64,000 bases of DNA from Clostridium_AT stratigraminis (GTDB lineage: Bacteria > Bacillota > Clostridia > Clostridiales > Clostridiaceae), in contig NZ_JBJHZZ010000011.1 in the NCBI RefSeq assembly GCF_045310675.1, positions 1-64,000 of the forward strand, read 5' to 3'. Shown one piece after another: positions 17,435 to 26,387 of this stretch. Position 1 is the first letter of the stretch. Each line of letters begins with the position of its first letter. A program made the translations under genes and the position numbers. The notes under the pieces are model-generated. The model was not told where the DNA came from. It saw only the letters and a list, made by a program, of their open reading frames with translations, and did no database searches.

Positions 17435-18183
17435 ATTTTCCACCCTTTTTTAATTATGCTTCTTATATGTGAAGATAATTTAAGATATTCTTCCTTTTCT
17501 CGCAGGTTTTCAGTATTAAACAGGGAATTATCAATTATCTCTACTATAGTACCTGGGCAGTGGGATAATATTACAATTTTTTTCCCCATGTATATGGCCT
17601 CTTCAATGCTGTGAGTAACAAAAACTGTAGTGGTCTTATACTTATTCCATATTTCTATAAAAAGTTCCTGTGCTTCTTCTCGTGTAAGAGCATCTAGTGC
17701 TGAAAATGGTTCGTCCATTAAAAGTAAATCTGGATTCATAATAAAGGCTCTGGCTATAGCTACCCTTTGCCTCTGACCACCGCTTAATTCCTTCGGATAT
17801 CTATCCATTAAAGAATCTATATTTAATTTGCAAAGAATATACTTAATTCTTTCCTTCATTTCCGTATCTATAGTTTTTCCCTTGATTTTTATAGAAAGAA
17901 GACAGTTCTTCTCAACGTTCTTCCAGGGAAGGAGCCCAAAGTTTTGAGGTATAAATCCAATGTTATGTATCTTTGGATTTATAGCTTTATTATTGATAAA
18001 AATATTGCCTTCATAATTTTTTAGAATTCCACTTAGGGCATTTAGAAAAGTGGATTTACCGCAGCCTGAAGGTCCTATTACAGCATAAATATCTCCAGAA
18101 GAAATATTTATGCTTATAGGGCCAAGTGCATTTACCTCTTTTTTTGCACTGTAGCTCACAGAAAGCTTATCTACCTCTACCAT
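17431..18183 (-). CDS. ABC transporter ATP-binding protein, NitT/TauT-like
   Basis: ATPase subunit, 250 aa. Walker A is GPSGCGKST, the Q-loop is in FIPQNFGLLPW, the signature is LSGGQRQR, Walker B is LLLMDEPFSALD and the switch His is in FVTHS. ATG 18183 follows GGAGGG. The gene sits 17 bases after the binding-protein gene and overlaps the permease gene by 4 bp, so all three form one importer. Confidence 0.92.
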   Translation of the reverse strand: MVEVDKLSVSYSAKKEVNALGPISINISSGDIYAVIGPSGCGKSTFLNALSGILKNYEGNIFINNKAINPKIHNIGFIPQNFGLLPWKNVEKNCLLSIKIKGKTIDTEMKERIKYILCKLNIDSLMDRYPKELSGGQRQRVAIARAFIMNPDLLLMDEPFSALDALTREEAQELFIEIWNKYKTTTVFVTHSIEEAIYMGKKIVILSHCPGTIVEIIDNSLFNTENLREKEEYLKLSSHIRSIIKKGWKI

Positions 18184-18200
18184 GATAAGTCCCTCCGATT

Positions 18201-19151
18201 TTATTTAGTACCTATATCACTCATTAAATCCTTAGGATTTAAAGTTTTCTTAACAAGACCATTTTTAACTGTCCAATCTACAGCAGCTTGAACCTCAGCT
18301 TCTGTTGGAAGTGTATTTTTCTTAAATTTAGGCAGCTTAATATTTCCTTTCATACTCTCAGGATAACCTACAGCTTTTATTATAATATCTTCATATTCAG
18401 AAATAGGAGTATTATTTATATAGTCTACTGCCTCGTTATAAGCCTTATAAAAGGCTTTTATTTCAGCACTTTTATCATCTAACGATTTTTGTGTAAAGGC
18501 TGTTACAGAAGTAAAGGCACCTAATTTGCTTGCACTTTCAAGTAAGGTCCCGCCATCACTTATAGCTAGGGAAGAAAATGGTTCTGGTAGTAGTGCAGCG
18601 TCTACATTATTATTCTTTAGCATTTCTAGTCTAGTTGGTATTGCAGGAACTATTGACTTTTTTACATCTTTTGGGGAAAGACTATTTTTCTCCAGAATCT
18701 TATCAAGGGAATATTCAATTGAAGTCTTTTCAGAAATTGCTACACTTTTGCTCTTAATATCTTTTATTGATTTTATACCAGATTTTGCACCTGCAATTAA
18801 CATAAAGTCACCGTCAGTAACACCAGTTATCTTTACATTAAAATCTGCATTTTGATATAGAGAGATAGCTATATAATCACAAATTACTCCATCTAAGTTT
18901 CCAGCTTGATAAGCAGCATCTCTATCCTTAGAGTTTTTAAAAGCCTGAAAGTTGACATCTACTCCTTCTTTCTTAAAAAACCCCTTTTCATTAGCTATTA
19001 CAATTGGCACTGCATCTACCGAGGCCATGGCACCAAAATTTAAAGTTTTTTTAGTGGCAGCAGTATTCTCTTTTACTGGTGAACAAGCAGCAGTGGAAAT
19101 TGCTATAATGGAAGCAGTAAATATACATAATAGTTTTTTTAATTTAATCAT
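18201..19151 (-). CDS. ABC transporter substrate-binding lipoprotein, NitT/TauT-like
   Basis: Extracellular binding protein with a lipoprotein signal (lipobox TAAC, Cys23), 316 aa. The fold is the NMT1/SsuA type: FGAMASVDAVPIVIANEKGFFKKEGVDV at residues about 38-65, IKSKSVAISEKTSIEYSLDKIL, and ALLPEPFSSLAI. Related folds include MqnA/MqnD of the futalosine pathway, but those lack signals. The gene begins after a leader holding GGAGG, two tandem hairpins and a second GGAGG (19158-19225). Position just after ubiA makes an aromatic or quinone-precursor ligand plausible; this is inference. Confidence 0.88.
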   Translation of the reverse strand: MIKLKKLLCIFTASIIAISTAACSPVKENTAATKKTLNFGAMASVDAVPIVIANEKGFFKKEGVDVNFQAFKNSKDRDAAYQAGNLDGVICDYIAISLYQNADFNVKITGVTDGDFMLIAGAKSGIKSIKDIKSKSVAISEKTSIEYSLDKILEKNSLSPKDVKKSIVPAIPTRLEMLKNNNVDAALLPEPFSSLAISDGGTLLESASKLGAFTSVTAFTQKSLDDKSAEIKAFYKAYNEAVDYINNTPISEYEDIIIKAVGYPESMKGNIKLPKFKKNTLPTEAEVQAAVDWTVKNGLVKKTLNPKDLMSDIGTK

Positions 19152-19157
19152 TTTTTT

Positions 19158-19225
19158 CCTCCTTAGGTCGGAACACTGAGTAGTTTAAGACTACTCGTTA
19201 AAGCCCATTTAGGGCTTTAACCTCC
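19158..19225 (-). promoter_or_regulatory. GGAGG-hairpin-hairpin-GGAGG leader of the binding-protein gene
   Basis: Minus-strand order: GGAGG (19221-19225, three bases after the ubiA stop). It runs directly into hairpin GTTAAAGCCC/GGGCTTTAAC (19197-19206 with 19212-19221). This is followed at once by hairpin GAGTAGT/ACTACTC (19178-19184 with 19190-19196). A second GGAGG (19158-19162) lies ahead of ATG 19151. Both stems are perfect. The same GGAGG-hairpin-GGAGG layout recurs before glmU, prs, the OmpR-type regulator and mfd. Confidence 0.7.
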
Positions 19226-19227
19226 TT

Positions 19228-20097
19228 TTAAATTAGTGCATCAATAACTCCAAATATTAAGAATATGATGCTTATAACTTGATTTATACTATAGGATGCT
19301 ACTTTTACATTGGATAAGTTGTTTGGAGACACTATTTTATGCTCTGCAATGAATAAAATAGTTATTAGGATTAATCCAATGAAATATATGATTCCAAGCT
19401 GACTGCTTAAGATTCCAATTATGAATAACAAAATTAATGTTATTACATGAAAAAAAGCAGCGATATGAAGGCCGCCTTTAACCCCAAATCTTGCTGGAAT
19501 TGAGTGGATTCCGTTGGCAGTGTCGAACTCATAATCCTGAGAACCATATATTATATCGAAGCCAGCAACCCATAGAGTATTTGCCGCTCCCATCAAAATA
19601 GGAAGCATGGAGATTTTGCCTGTAACAGCTAGCCATGCACCAACTGGGGCAGCAGCTGACGTAATTCCTAGAACTAAGTGACAAGCCCAGGTAAATCTCT
19701 TTGTATAGGAATAAATAATAAGTAAAAACAGTGCTATAGGCGAAAGTATTAAACATAATGGATTTAACATAGCTGCTGCAATAATCATTACTAAAAAGCA
19801 AACTGAAGAAAATATTATAACTTCCTTTTTTTGAAGTAAATTTTGAGGCAGCTGTCTCATTGCAGTACGAGGATTCTTGCTGTCTATTTCAGCATCTATT
19901 ACTCTATTTATGGCATTAGCACCAGTTCTTGCTCCCATAAAGGCAACCAATATCCAAAATACCTTATTAAGAGAAGGCAGACCATTACTAGCAAGCAGCA
20001 TTGAAATAAGTGCAAAGGACAAGGAAAAGATTGTATGGGAAAACATAACTAAGGTTCCATAATCTTTAGCCTTTTTTATAACCTTAGTCAAGACCAT
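19228..20097 (-). CDS. ubiA: UbiA-family prenyltransferase
   Basis: Integral membrane prenyltransferase, about 289 aa, with eight to nine helices. The first Mg-diphosphate motif NRVIDAEID (NxxxDxxxD) lies near residue 65 and the second (DIIYGSQDYEFD) near 180. It attaches a polyprenyl chain to an aromatic ring. It overlaps ubiD by about 14-20 bp, so the two are coupled. TTG 20103 is 5 bases from AAGGAG, ATG 20097 is 11; I choose ATG but either is possible. Together with UbiD this matches the late steps (MqnP/MqnL-like) of quinone synthesis. Confidence 0.9.
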   Translation of the reverse strand: MVLTKVIKKAKDYGTLVMFSHTIFSLSFALISMLLASNGLPSLNKVFWILVAFMGARTGANAINRVIDAEIDSKNPRTAMRQLPQNLLQKKEVIIFSSVCFLVMIIAAAMLNPLCLILSPIALFLLIIYSYTKRFTWACHLVLGITSAAAPVGAWLAVTGKISMLPILMGAANTLWVAGFDIIYGSQDYEFDTANGIHSIPARFGVKGGLHIAAFFHVITLILLFIIGILSSQLGIIYFIGLILITILFIAEHKIVSPNNLSNVKVASYSINQVISIIFLIFGVIDALI

Positions 20098-21532
20098 ATT
20101 CAATCCATCTCCTTGAAACTAGTTCTTTAATTTCATCTGTCATTTCAATATCATCTGGCCAATCTCTTTTATGACCTTCTGTTGGCCATTTTTTGGTGGC
20201 ATCTATACCCATTCTATAACCATAATGAGGTAAATCAGAGGCATGATCTAATGCATCTAAAGGCCCTTCAGAAATTACTACATCCCTTTTAGCATCAATA
20301 TTATTAAAGACCTTCCAAGCGACAGTAGATATGTCCTTAGGATCTATATTTTCATCTACAACTATTATCATTTTTGTATACATCATCTGACCCATTCCCC
20401 ATACTGAATTCATTATTTTCTTTGCATGACCAGGGAAGCGTTTTTTTATAGAAATAATTACGCAGTTATGGAAAACTCCCTCTAATGGGAAATTAATATC
20501 GATTATTTCTGGATGCTGCATCTTTAGTAAAGGCAGGAAAATTCTTTCTGTAGCCTTACCCATATAGCAATCTTCCATTGGAGGTTTACCTACAATAGTT
20601 GCAGGATACACTGGGTGCTTCTTGTGAGTTATTAAGGTTACATGAAATACTGGGTAGTAATCAGCAAGAGAGTAGTAACCTGTATGATCACCAAAGGGTC
20701 CTTCTAGTTTTAATTCCTCATTTACATCTACATAGCCTTCAATAATAAATTCTGCATCTGCAGGTACATATATATCATTTGTAATTGACTTAACCATTTT
20801 TACAGGAGCTTTTCTTAAAAAGCCTGCAAACATCATTTCATCAATCATCTTTGGAAGTGGAGCGGTAGCAGAATAAGTTATGGCAGGATCGCAGCCAAGA
20901 GCCACAGATACTGGCATTTTACCGCCTAAGGCTTTGTATTTCTCATAAATTTCTCTACCGTCTTTGTGAAGATGCCAATGCATACCTGTTGTATTCTTAT
21001 CATAAACCTGAAGTCTGTACATTCCCATATTTTGAATGTTTGATTCTGGATCCTTAGTAATAACTAAAGGAAGTGTAACAAACCTTCCTGCATCATCTGG
21101 CCAGCATTTTAGAATAGGCAAAGTAGATAAATCAGGATTTTCTTCTATAACTTCTTGACAAGCACCCTTAGTTGGAAGCTTAATAGGGAATACAGAAGTG
21201 AGCCTAGCAAGCCTAGGCACCGACTTAACCTTATTCATAAGTCCTAAATAATTAGACATATCTATAAATTCTTTAATATCATCACCAATATCATCTAACT
21301 TTTCTACGCCAAGAGCCATACTCATTCTTTCATAGGTACCCATAGCATTTATAAGCAGAGGATAAGGAGAACCTTTAATATTTTCAAATAATAATGCTGG
21401 TCCATATTTCTTAGAAACTCTGTCTGCAATTTCTGTAATTTCCAGTTCAGAGTCTACTTCTGATTTAATTCTCTTTAGTTCATTTTTTTCTTCTAAATGT
21501 TTTATAAAAGCTTGCAAATCTTTAAAAGCCAT
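20084..21532 (-). CDS. ubiD: UbiD-family decarboxylase (MqnL-like)
   Basis: Prenylated-FMN-dependent aromatic acid decarboxylase, 482 aa, full length. Family features: LPILKCWPDDAGRFVTLPLV, the cofactor-metal region NMGMYRLQVYDKNTTGMHWHLHKDG read in parts, the catalytic-type ELKLEGPFGDHTGYYSLADYYPV, and PVYPATIVGKPPMED. It needs the flavin prenyltransferase UbiX, which is not in this window. It is placed between a class III aminotransferase and ubiA. Its leader has a 7-bp hairpin and a perfect 10-bp palindrome (21560-21596). Start ATG follows AAAGGAG. Confidence 0.92.
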   Translation of the reverse strand: MAFKDLQAFIKHLEEKNELKRIKSEVDSELEITEIADRVSKKYGPALLFENIKGSPYPLLINAMGTYERMSMALGVEKLDDIGDDIKEFIDMSNYLGLMNKVKSVPRLARLTSVFPIKLPTKGACQEVIEENPDLSTLPILKCWPDDAGRFVTLPLVITKDPESNIQNMGMYRLQVYDKNTTGMHWHLHKDGREIYEKYKALGGKMPVSVALGCDPAITYSATAPLPKMIDEMMFAGFLRKAPVKMVKSITNDIYVPADAEFIIEGYVDVNEELKLEGPFGDHTGYYSLADYYPVFHVTLITHKKHPVYPATIVGKPPMEDCYMGKATERIFLPLLKMQHPEIIDINFPLEGVFHNCVIISIKKRFPGHAKKIMNSVWGMGQMMYTKMIIVVDENIDPKDISTVAWKVFNNIDAKRDVVISEGPLDALDHASDLPHYGYRMGIDATKKWPTEGHKRDWPDDIEMTDEIKELVSRRWIEYGLD

Positions 21533-21559
21533 GTAATTACTCCTTTATCTTTAAGTTAG

Positions 21560-21596
21560 GTGGCATGGTGACATTTCTTATGCCACACTGCGCAGT
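21560..21596 (-). promoter_or_regulatory. Hairpin and palindrome in the ubiD leader
   Basis: Stem GTGGCAT (21560-21566) with ATGCCAC (21580-21586), next to the perfect palindrome ACTGCGCAGT (21587-21596). Both lie between the aminotransferase stop and the ubiD ribosome site. GGGGA overlaps the aminotransferase stop just ahead, so it loosely resembles the GGAGG-hairpin leaders elsewhere. Confidence 0.5.
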
Positions 21597-21599
21597 CCC

Positions 21600-22877
21600 C
21601 TAAAAGTTACCTAAACTGTTTAAAACCTTTTCTAAGCTTGATATCATAGAATCAATGTCTTCTTTATTGATAACTAGTGGAGGCTGGAAAGCCAGCACGT
21701 CTCTGTTTAATCCATTTTTACCGATTATAAAGCCTAGATCTTTCATCTTTTCTAAAACATCATCAGTAATTTCAGCTGAAGTTTGATTTGAATCTATAGC
21801 TTGTAGCTGTAGACCTAACATAAGGCCACAGCCTCTTACTTCCTTAATATAAGGAGAGGAAAGCTGTTCCAATTTTTCTTTTAAGTAGCTGCCCAGTTCA
21901 CCTGCTCTTTGAACTAGCTTATTCTTATCTATATATTCAAGAACACCAAGGGCACTTTCGGCAGCTACAGGATTTCCTCCAAAGGTTGAGGCAGATGCTT
22001 TGCTAAAGGATTCTGCAATTTCATCTGTAGTTGAGAAAGTTGAAATAGGTATCCCATTTCCTAAAGCTTTGGCAGTTACAATTATATCAGGAACTACATC
22101 ATAGTTTTCAATGCAAAACATTTTACCAGTTCTGCCATAGCCGGTTTGAACTTCATCTATAATTAGCAGAACCTTGTATTTTTCAAGTAAGGTCTTAGCT
22201 CTTTGAAAATAGTCATGATGGTACATTATAATTCCGCCATTGCCTTGTATAGGTTCAGCTATCATGGCTGCAATGCTGTTTCCGTGATCTTTTAAAACCT
22301 TCTCTAATTGAGCTAGGGATTCTTCCATTGCTTCCTCATAACTTAAGTTATCGCTGTAGGGTCTATCTATGAAGAAGATATTTTCTTTAACTAAGTTATC
22401 ATCAAGTCTCCACATAGGAATACCTGTTACGCTTAAGGTTAAGTGGGTTCTGCCATGTAAGCCTCCATTTAGAGCAATAAATCCAGTTTTCTTAGTATGT
22501 AACCTTGCTAAGGCCATTGCACCTTCATTAGCCTCTGAACCTGTAACACAAAAGAAGGTTCTTTTAATGTCGCCAGGAAGAATAGAAGAAAGCTTTTCAG
22601 CAAGGTCAACCATAGGTTGAGTTAAATACAAAGTAGAAGTATGCTGAATTTTATTTAACCGTTCTATAACAGCTTTAAGAATTTCAGGATTTGAATGTCC
22701 GCAGTTCATAGCAGAAACACCAGCATAGAAGTCAGCATATTTCCTGCCGGTATTATCAAAAAGATACTGCATGGAGCCGGCAACTATTTGCGGTGGGTTT
22801 TTATAAAAACATATAGTAGCTGGATAGAAATACTCTTTTCTCTTCTTAAGAATATTTTCAGGACCTATATAATTCAT
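21600..22877 (-). CDS. Class III PLP-dependent aminotransferase
   Basis: Fold-type I aminotransferase, 425 aa, near AGXT2/omega-amino-acid transaminases. The substrate-side start reads GPENILKKRKEYFYPAT; VTGSEANEGAMALAR binds cofactor phosphate; LLIIDEVQTGYGRTGKM carries the Asp that contacts the pyridine ring; and VTAKALGNGIPIS carries the Schiff-base Lys. ASTFGGNP is the usual end-of-site motif. Substrate unknown: taurine or beta-alanine type amines are possible given the TauT-like transporter, as is a step in a quinone-like pathway with UbiD/UbiA downstream. Start ATG follows AAAGGAGTG. Confidence 0.85.
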   Translation of the reverse strand: MNYIGPENILKKRKEYFYPATICFYKNPPQIVAGSMQYLFDNTGRKYADFYAGVSAMNCGHSNPEILKAVIERLNKIQHTSTLYLTQPMVDLAEKLSSILPGDIKRTFFCVTGSEANEGAMALARLHTKKTGFIALNGGLHGRTHLTLSVTGIPMWRLDDNLVKENIFFIDRPYSDNLSYEEAMEESLAQLEKVLKDHGNSIAAMIAEPIQGNGGIIMYHHDYFQRAKTLLEKYKVLLIIDEVQTGYGRTGKMFCIENYDVVPDIIVTAKALGNGIPISTFSTTDEIAESFSKASASTFGGNPVAAESALGVLEYIDKNKLVQRAGELGSYLKEKLEQLSSPYIKEVRGCGLMLGLQLQAIDSNQTSAEITDDVLEKMKDLGFIIGKNGLNRDVLAFQPPLVINKEDIDSMISSLEKVLNSLGNF

Positions 22878-22914
22878 AATTATTCACTCCTTTATGTGGA
22901 TTTAAATTAACTTT

Positions 22915-22945
22915 GTTTAAATACTTAAGGCTTCGGTATTTAAAC
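22915..22945. repeat. Perfect 10-bp inverted repeat between U32 and aminotransferase genes
   Basis: GTTTAAATAC (22915-22924) and GTATTTAAAC (22936-22945) with an 11-base loop. It has no clear T-tract on the minus strand, so it is a weak terminator at best and may be an operator. Confidence 0.5.
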
Positions 22946-22968
22946 TAATATTTATGATGTCTTTATAT

Positions 22969-24900
22969 TTAATTAGATTTAAAAGTAAGAGCTCCTAAGG
23001 TAAAACCTGCTCTTACTGATTTTAAATTTGAAAACATCTCTTTACACTTAGATGGCTCTGAAATAGCCTTTTGATAAAGCTTTATAATGTTTTCTAATTC
23101 CTCTAAATTATAGGTTTCACCCTCAATTCTAAGATTTATAGGTACATTATAATTTAAATCTTCCAAAATTGGCATTAAGCAAAATTCTTTAGAAGTATAT
23201 AAGTGGTTTTTTCCGTATTTATCTATATAAACTGGATTCTCACCTTTATTGGTCTTTAATACTAAAACTTTATTGTCTATATATTTGTTATCTTCTTCGC
23301 CAATCTTTTTAAATACCTTTGTATTATCGTAAAGGTTATGGTCTAAATACATAACTTTAATAGGCCCATGTGCTATTAATTCTAAAGGTAAATTTGCTGC
23401 CTTCATAAATTCAGCAAGTTCATCACGCTTAATTTCTATAGACATAGAAGCTTCAGAAACCCCAAGCTCCTTATAAAATTCCAGTGCCTTATGATTATAA
23501 ATATTTAGGTTATAATTTGTTATTATAGGATAGTTATTCCCATATCTTTTTATTGCACCTAAATTAGATGCTAAAAGACCATCAAATAACTCACCGTATT
23601 TACTTAAGTATTGATCTAGCATATCAAACTGCAGCTCATTCATCATTTGAGGAAGTTCAAGGTATATCTCGGTATTGCCTTTAGTCCTGACTAAATCCTT
23701 AAGTTCATTTAAGCTTACAAACTCGTCTGGTAGAAGAACCTCACAAGGTAAGTATATTCTATTTACTGATAGGTCAATACAAAGTTTGGCCTCATTGTAG
23801 TTATTTACCTTAACAGATAAATTGTGCTTTGAAGATAGATTATTGGAGTATTTTTTTATTTCTTCCTTAAGTCCATCAACAGCATAATCAGTAGCAGCAG
23901 GTTCTTCTGTAGGCACTGAGAATACCTTTCCGGTGGAATAAAATTTACCTGTACCTTCATAGCGAGTATTTATAAAATTTAACCCAGGCTTAGAAAAGGC
24001 GTAGGCTGTAGTAAAATCACGCTTTCTGTGTTCATATAAGTACTCAGCTTCTTTTTTGCGGTTAAAAGTTAAAGGATCTTCTATATATCTATCAATTGCC
24101 TCACCATAGGTATTTACTAAATCTACAATAAAGTCTGTATTTCTCATACGACCTTCAATTTTAAAGGAAGTAATTGAGGCATCTATTAATTCTGGAATAT
24201 GTTCATACATGTACATGTCCTTAGCTGCTAATGGATATTCTGTTCCATATACAAAGCCATCTTTTTTTATAACATAAGGCCATCTACAAGGCTTAAAACA
24301 TCTACCACGGTTAGAGCTGTTTCCGAGTACTACAGAACTGTAATAGCAATTTGCTCCATTTACCGTACACATATCTCCATGTATAAAGTATTCTGTTTCT
24401 ATATTTGTTATGCTTTGCAAATGCTTTGCAGTTTTTAAATCCATTTCTCTTGAAAGAATAACTCTTGAAACTCCGAATTCCTTCAAGGCTTTAACAGATT
24501 CTATATTATGTACATTCATCATTATGGAAGAATGAATCTCAAAGTTTCTAAAATTATTCTCCCTGCATATTTGTAAAACACCAAGATCTTGAATTATAAT
24601 ACCATCAATATTAATATTATTTAAGAAATTAAGATATTCAAGAGCTTCATTAACCTCAGACTCATTGATCATATTATTTACTGTTACATAAACTTTTTTA
24701 TTCACAGCATGGGCCATTTTAGCTGCTTCCTCAATTTCTTCATTAGAAAAGTTATAGCCTTTTCTCATCATCCTCATATTTAAAGACTTACCGCCAAGAT
24801 AAATAGCATCACAGTTTGCCTTTACCATACTTTTAAAGGTTTCCATAGTGCCTGAGGGTGCTAATAATTCAATTTTCTTATTGTTAAAAAATCTTGCCAT
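22969..24900 (-). CDS. U32 family protein (peptidase U32 / RlhA-UbiU-like)
   Basis: 643 aa. An N-terminal TIM-barrel U32 domain (LLAPSGTMETFKSMVKANCDAIYLGG) carries the conserved cysteine set C178, C185, C201 and C205, typical of the [4Fe-4S] cluster in this family. The C-terminal half contains collagenase-like repeats. E. coli relatives act in oxygen-independent hydroxylation: RlhA on 23S rRNA (about 650 aa, the closest length) and UbiU/UbiV on ubiquinone precursors (about 300 aa). The length favours an RlhA-type role; the position 91 bp before the aminotransferase-ubiD-ubiA genes leaves a quinone-type role open. ATG 24900 follows AGAGGTGGG. Confidence 0.88.
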   Translation of the reverse strand: MARFFNNKKIELLAPSGTMETFKSMVKANCDAIYLGGKSLNMRMMRKGYNFSNEEIEEAAKMAHAVNKKVYVTVNNMINESEVNEALEYLNFLNNINIDGIIIQDLGVLQICRENNFRNFEIHSSIMMNVHNIESVKALKEFGVSRVILSREMDLKTAKHLQSITNIETEYFIHGDMCTVNGANCYYSSVVLGNSSNRGRCFKPCRWPYVIKKDGFVYGTEYPLAAKDMYMYEHIPELIDASITSFKIEGRMRNTDFIVDLVNTYGEAIDRYIEDPLTFNRKKEAEYLYEHRKRDFTTAYAFSKPGLNFINTRYEGTGKFYSTGKVFSVPTEEPAATDYAVDGLKEEIKKYSNNLSSKHNLSVKVNNYNEAKLCIDLSVNRIYLPCEVLLPDEFVSLNELKDLVRTKGNTEIYLELPQMMNELQFDMLDQYLSKYGELFDGLLASNLGAIKRYGNNYPIITNYNLNIYNHKALEFYKELGVSEASMSIEIKRDELAEFMKAANLPLELIAHGPIKVMYLDHNLYDNTKVFKKIGEEDNKYIDNKVLVLKTNKGENPVYIDKYGKNHLYTSKEFCLMPILEDLNYNVPINLRIEGETYNLEELENIIKLYQKAISEPSKCKEMFSNLKSVRAGFTLGALTFKSN

Positions 24901-25010
24901 AATCCCACCTCTTTTTCAATCATTATAAGTATACTATTTTACACCTTGTTTTTCAATTAATCCTACTATTAATGAAGATTTTAAGTAGAAAAAGGTGAAA
25001 TAAAGAGTGC

Positions 25011-25039
25011 TTTACTTAAACATAATGGAATATTAAAAT
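25011..25039 (+). promoter_or_regulatory. Possible sigma-A promoter of the trans-sulfuration gene
   Basis: TTTACT (25011-25016), 17 bases, TAAAAT (25034-25039). Both boxes are imperfect. Confidence 0.4.
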
Positions 25040-25076
25040 AAAATCATAAGAATCATATAGTATTGGGGGAGTAAAT

Positions 25077-26255
25077 ATGAATAGAAGTTTTGCTACTCAG
25101 CTTACACATTTAGGAGAGAAAAACCCGCCATCTGTTTCAAGGACAAAGTCATTGCCCATTTCTATGAGTTCAGTTTTTGTTTTTGATGATGTAGAAACCT
25201 TAGATAAAGTTTATGATGGTGAAGAAAAGGGCTATGTTTATTCAAGAAATGCAAATCCAGTCCAGGATGCTTTAAGTGAAATTATGTATAATATTGAAGG
25301 CGCTGAGAATGCACAGGCCTTTTCCTCTGGAATGGCAGCCATAACCATGTCAATTTTAGCTTTTGTAAAGTCTGGAGACCATATAATAGCTGGAAGTGTA
25401 CTTTATGGGGGAAGTTATGAGTTTTTAAAGACTGAACTTGAAAGATTTAAAATAGATGTATCATTTGTAGACCTAACTAAAGATGATATTAAAAGATATT
25501 TTTTACCTAATACAAAGTTAGTTTATATAGAGACTATTTCTAATCCATTAATGGAAGTTATTGATATAGAAGCTATAGCAAATGCAGCACATAAAAATAA
25601 TGCAAAGCTAATAGTTGATAATACCTTTGCTACTCCAATAATTTGTCAGCCTATGAAGCTTGGAGCAGACATAGTAGTTTACAGTGCAACGAAATATCTA
25701 TGTGGACATAGTGATGTAACAGGTGGAATTGCTGCAGCAAGTAAGAAGGACATGGAAAATATAAGGGGGATTGCAGTCTTATATGGTACTATGATGAGTC
25801 CCTTCGATGCATGGCTTTTAATTAGAAGCTTAAGAACCTTAGAGCTTAGAGTTATGAAACATTCTCAGAATGCATTCAAGCTAGCTCAGTTTTTAGAAAC
25901 ACATGATAAGGTTCTAAAGGTGTATTATCCTGGCCTTAATTCCTCACCATCTTTTGAACTAGCAAACAGATTATTTAATAATGGATTATTCGGAGGAATG
26001 TTAAGCATAGATTTAAAAAATGGAGAAAAGGGTGCTTACGATTTAATTAGAGACTTGGAAACAATTAAATTTGTACCTAGCCTCGCAGGTGTTAGTACCA
26101 CTGTTTCCTATCCTGCAAAGACCTCCCATAGAGCTTTGTCAGATAACGAACTTGAAGGAGCTGGAATTTCAAAGGGATTAATTAGAATTTCAGCTGGTCT
26201 TGAAGATATTTCAGATATTATAATAGAATTTAAAAAAGCACTAGATAAAAGTTAA
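25077..26255 (+). CDS. Cys/Met metabolism PLP enzyme (trans-sulfuration family)
   Basis: Fold-type I PLP enzyme of the cystathionine gamma-synthase/gamma-lyase/O-acylhomoserine sulfhydrylase group, 392 aa. Landmarks: YVYSRNANPVQDALSEIM, SSGMAAITMSILAF, LYGGSYEFL, the cofactor Asp in LIVDNTFATP, and the Schiff-base Lys in VYSATKYLCGHSDVTGG. The methionine gamma-lyase cysteine is replaced by Gly (LYGG). SYPAKTSHRAL binds the substrate carboxylate. Exact reaction not decidable. ATG 25077 has TGGGGGAG upstream. Monocistronic; convergent to the HesB-like gene. Confidence 0.87.
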   Translation: MNRSFATQLTHLGEKNPPSVSRTKSLPISMSSVFVFDDVETLDKVYDGEEKGYVYSRNANPVQDALSEIMYNIEGAENAQAFSSGMAAITMSILAFVKSGDHIIAGSVLYGGSYEFLKTELERFKIDVSFVDLTKDDIKRYFLPNTKLVYIETISNPLMEVIDIEAIANAAHKNNAKLIVDNTFATPIICQPMKLGADIVVYSATKYLCGHSDVTGGIAAASKKDMENIRGIAVLYGTMMSPFDAWLLIRSLRTLELRVMKHSQNAFKLAQFLETHDKVLKVYYPGLNSSPSFELANRLFNNGLFGGMLSIDLKNGEKGAYDLIRDLETIKFVPSLAGVSTTVSYPAKTSHRALSDNELEGAGISKGLIRISAGLEDISDIIIEFKKALDKS

Positions 26256-26294
26256 TAAGACCTACATCAGTTATATTTAAGAACTAAAAATTAT

Positions 26295-26327
26295 AAAAGA
26301 GTTTTGCCAATTGGTAAAACTCTTTTT
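26295..26327. terminator. Bidirectional terminator
   Basis: A 14-bp stem with one mismatch: AAAAGAGTTTTGCC (26295-26308) and GGTAAAACTCTTTT (26313-26326), loop AATT. It lies between the convergent trans-sulfuration and HesB-like genes. Confidence 0.85.
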
Positions 26328-26387
26328 AAAATTTACTTTTCTCTTGAAAAACATTTATAAGTTTTCATTCTAATTTTTAAATTATAA

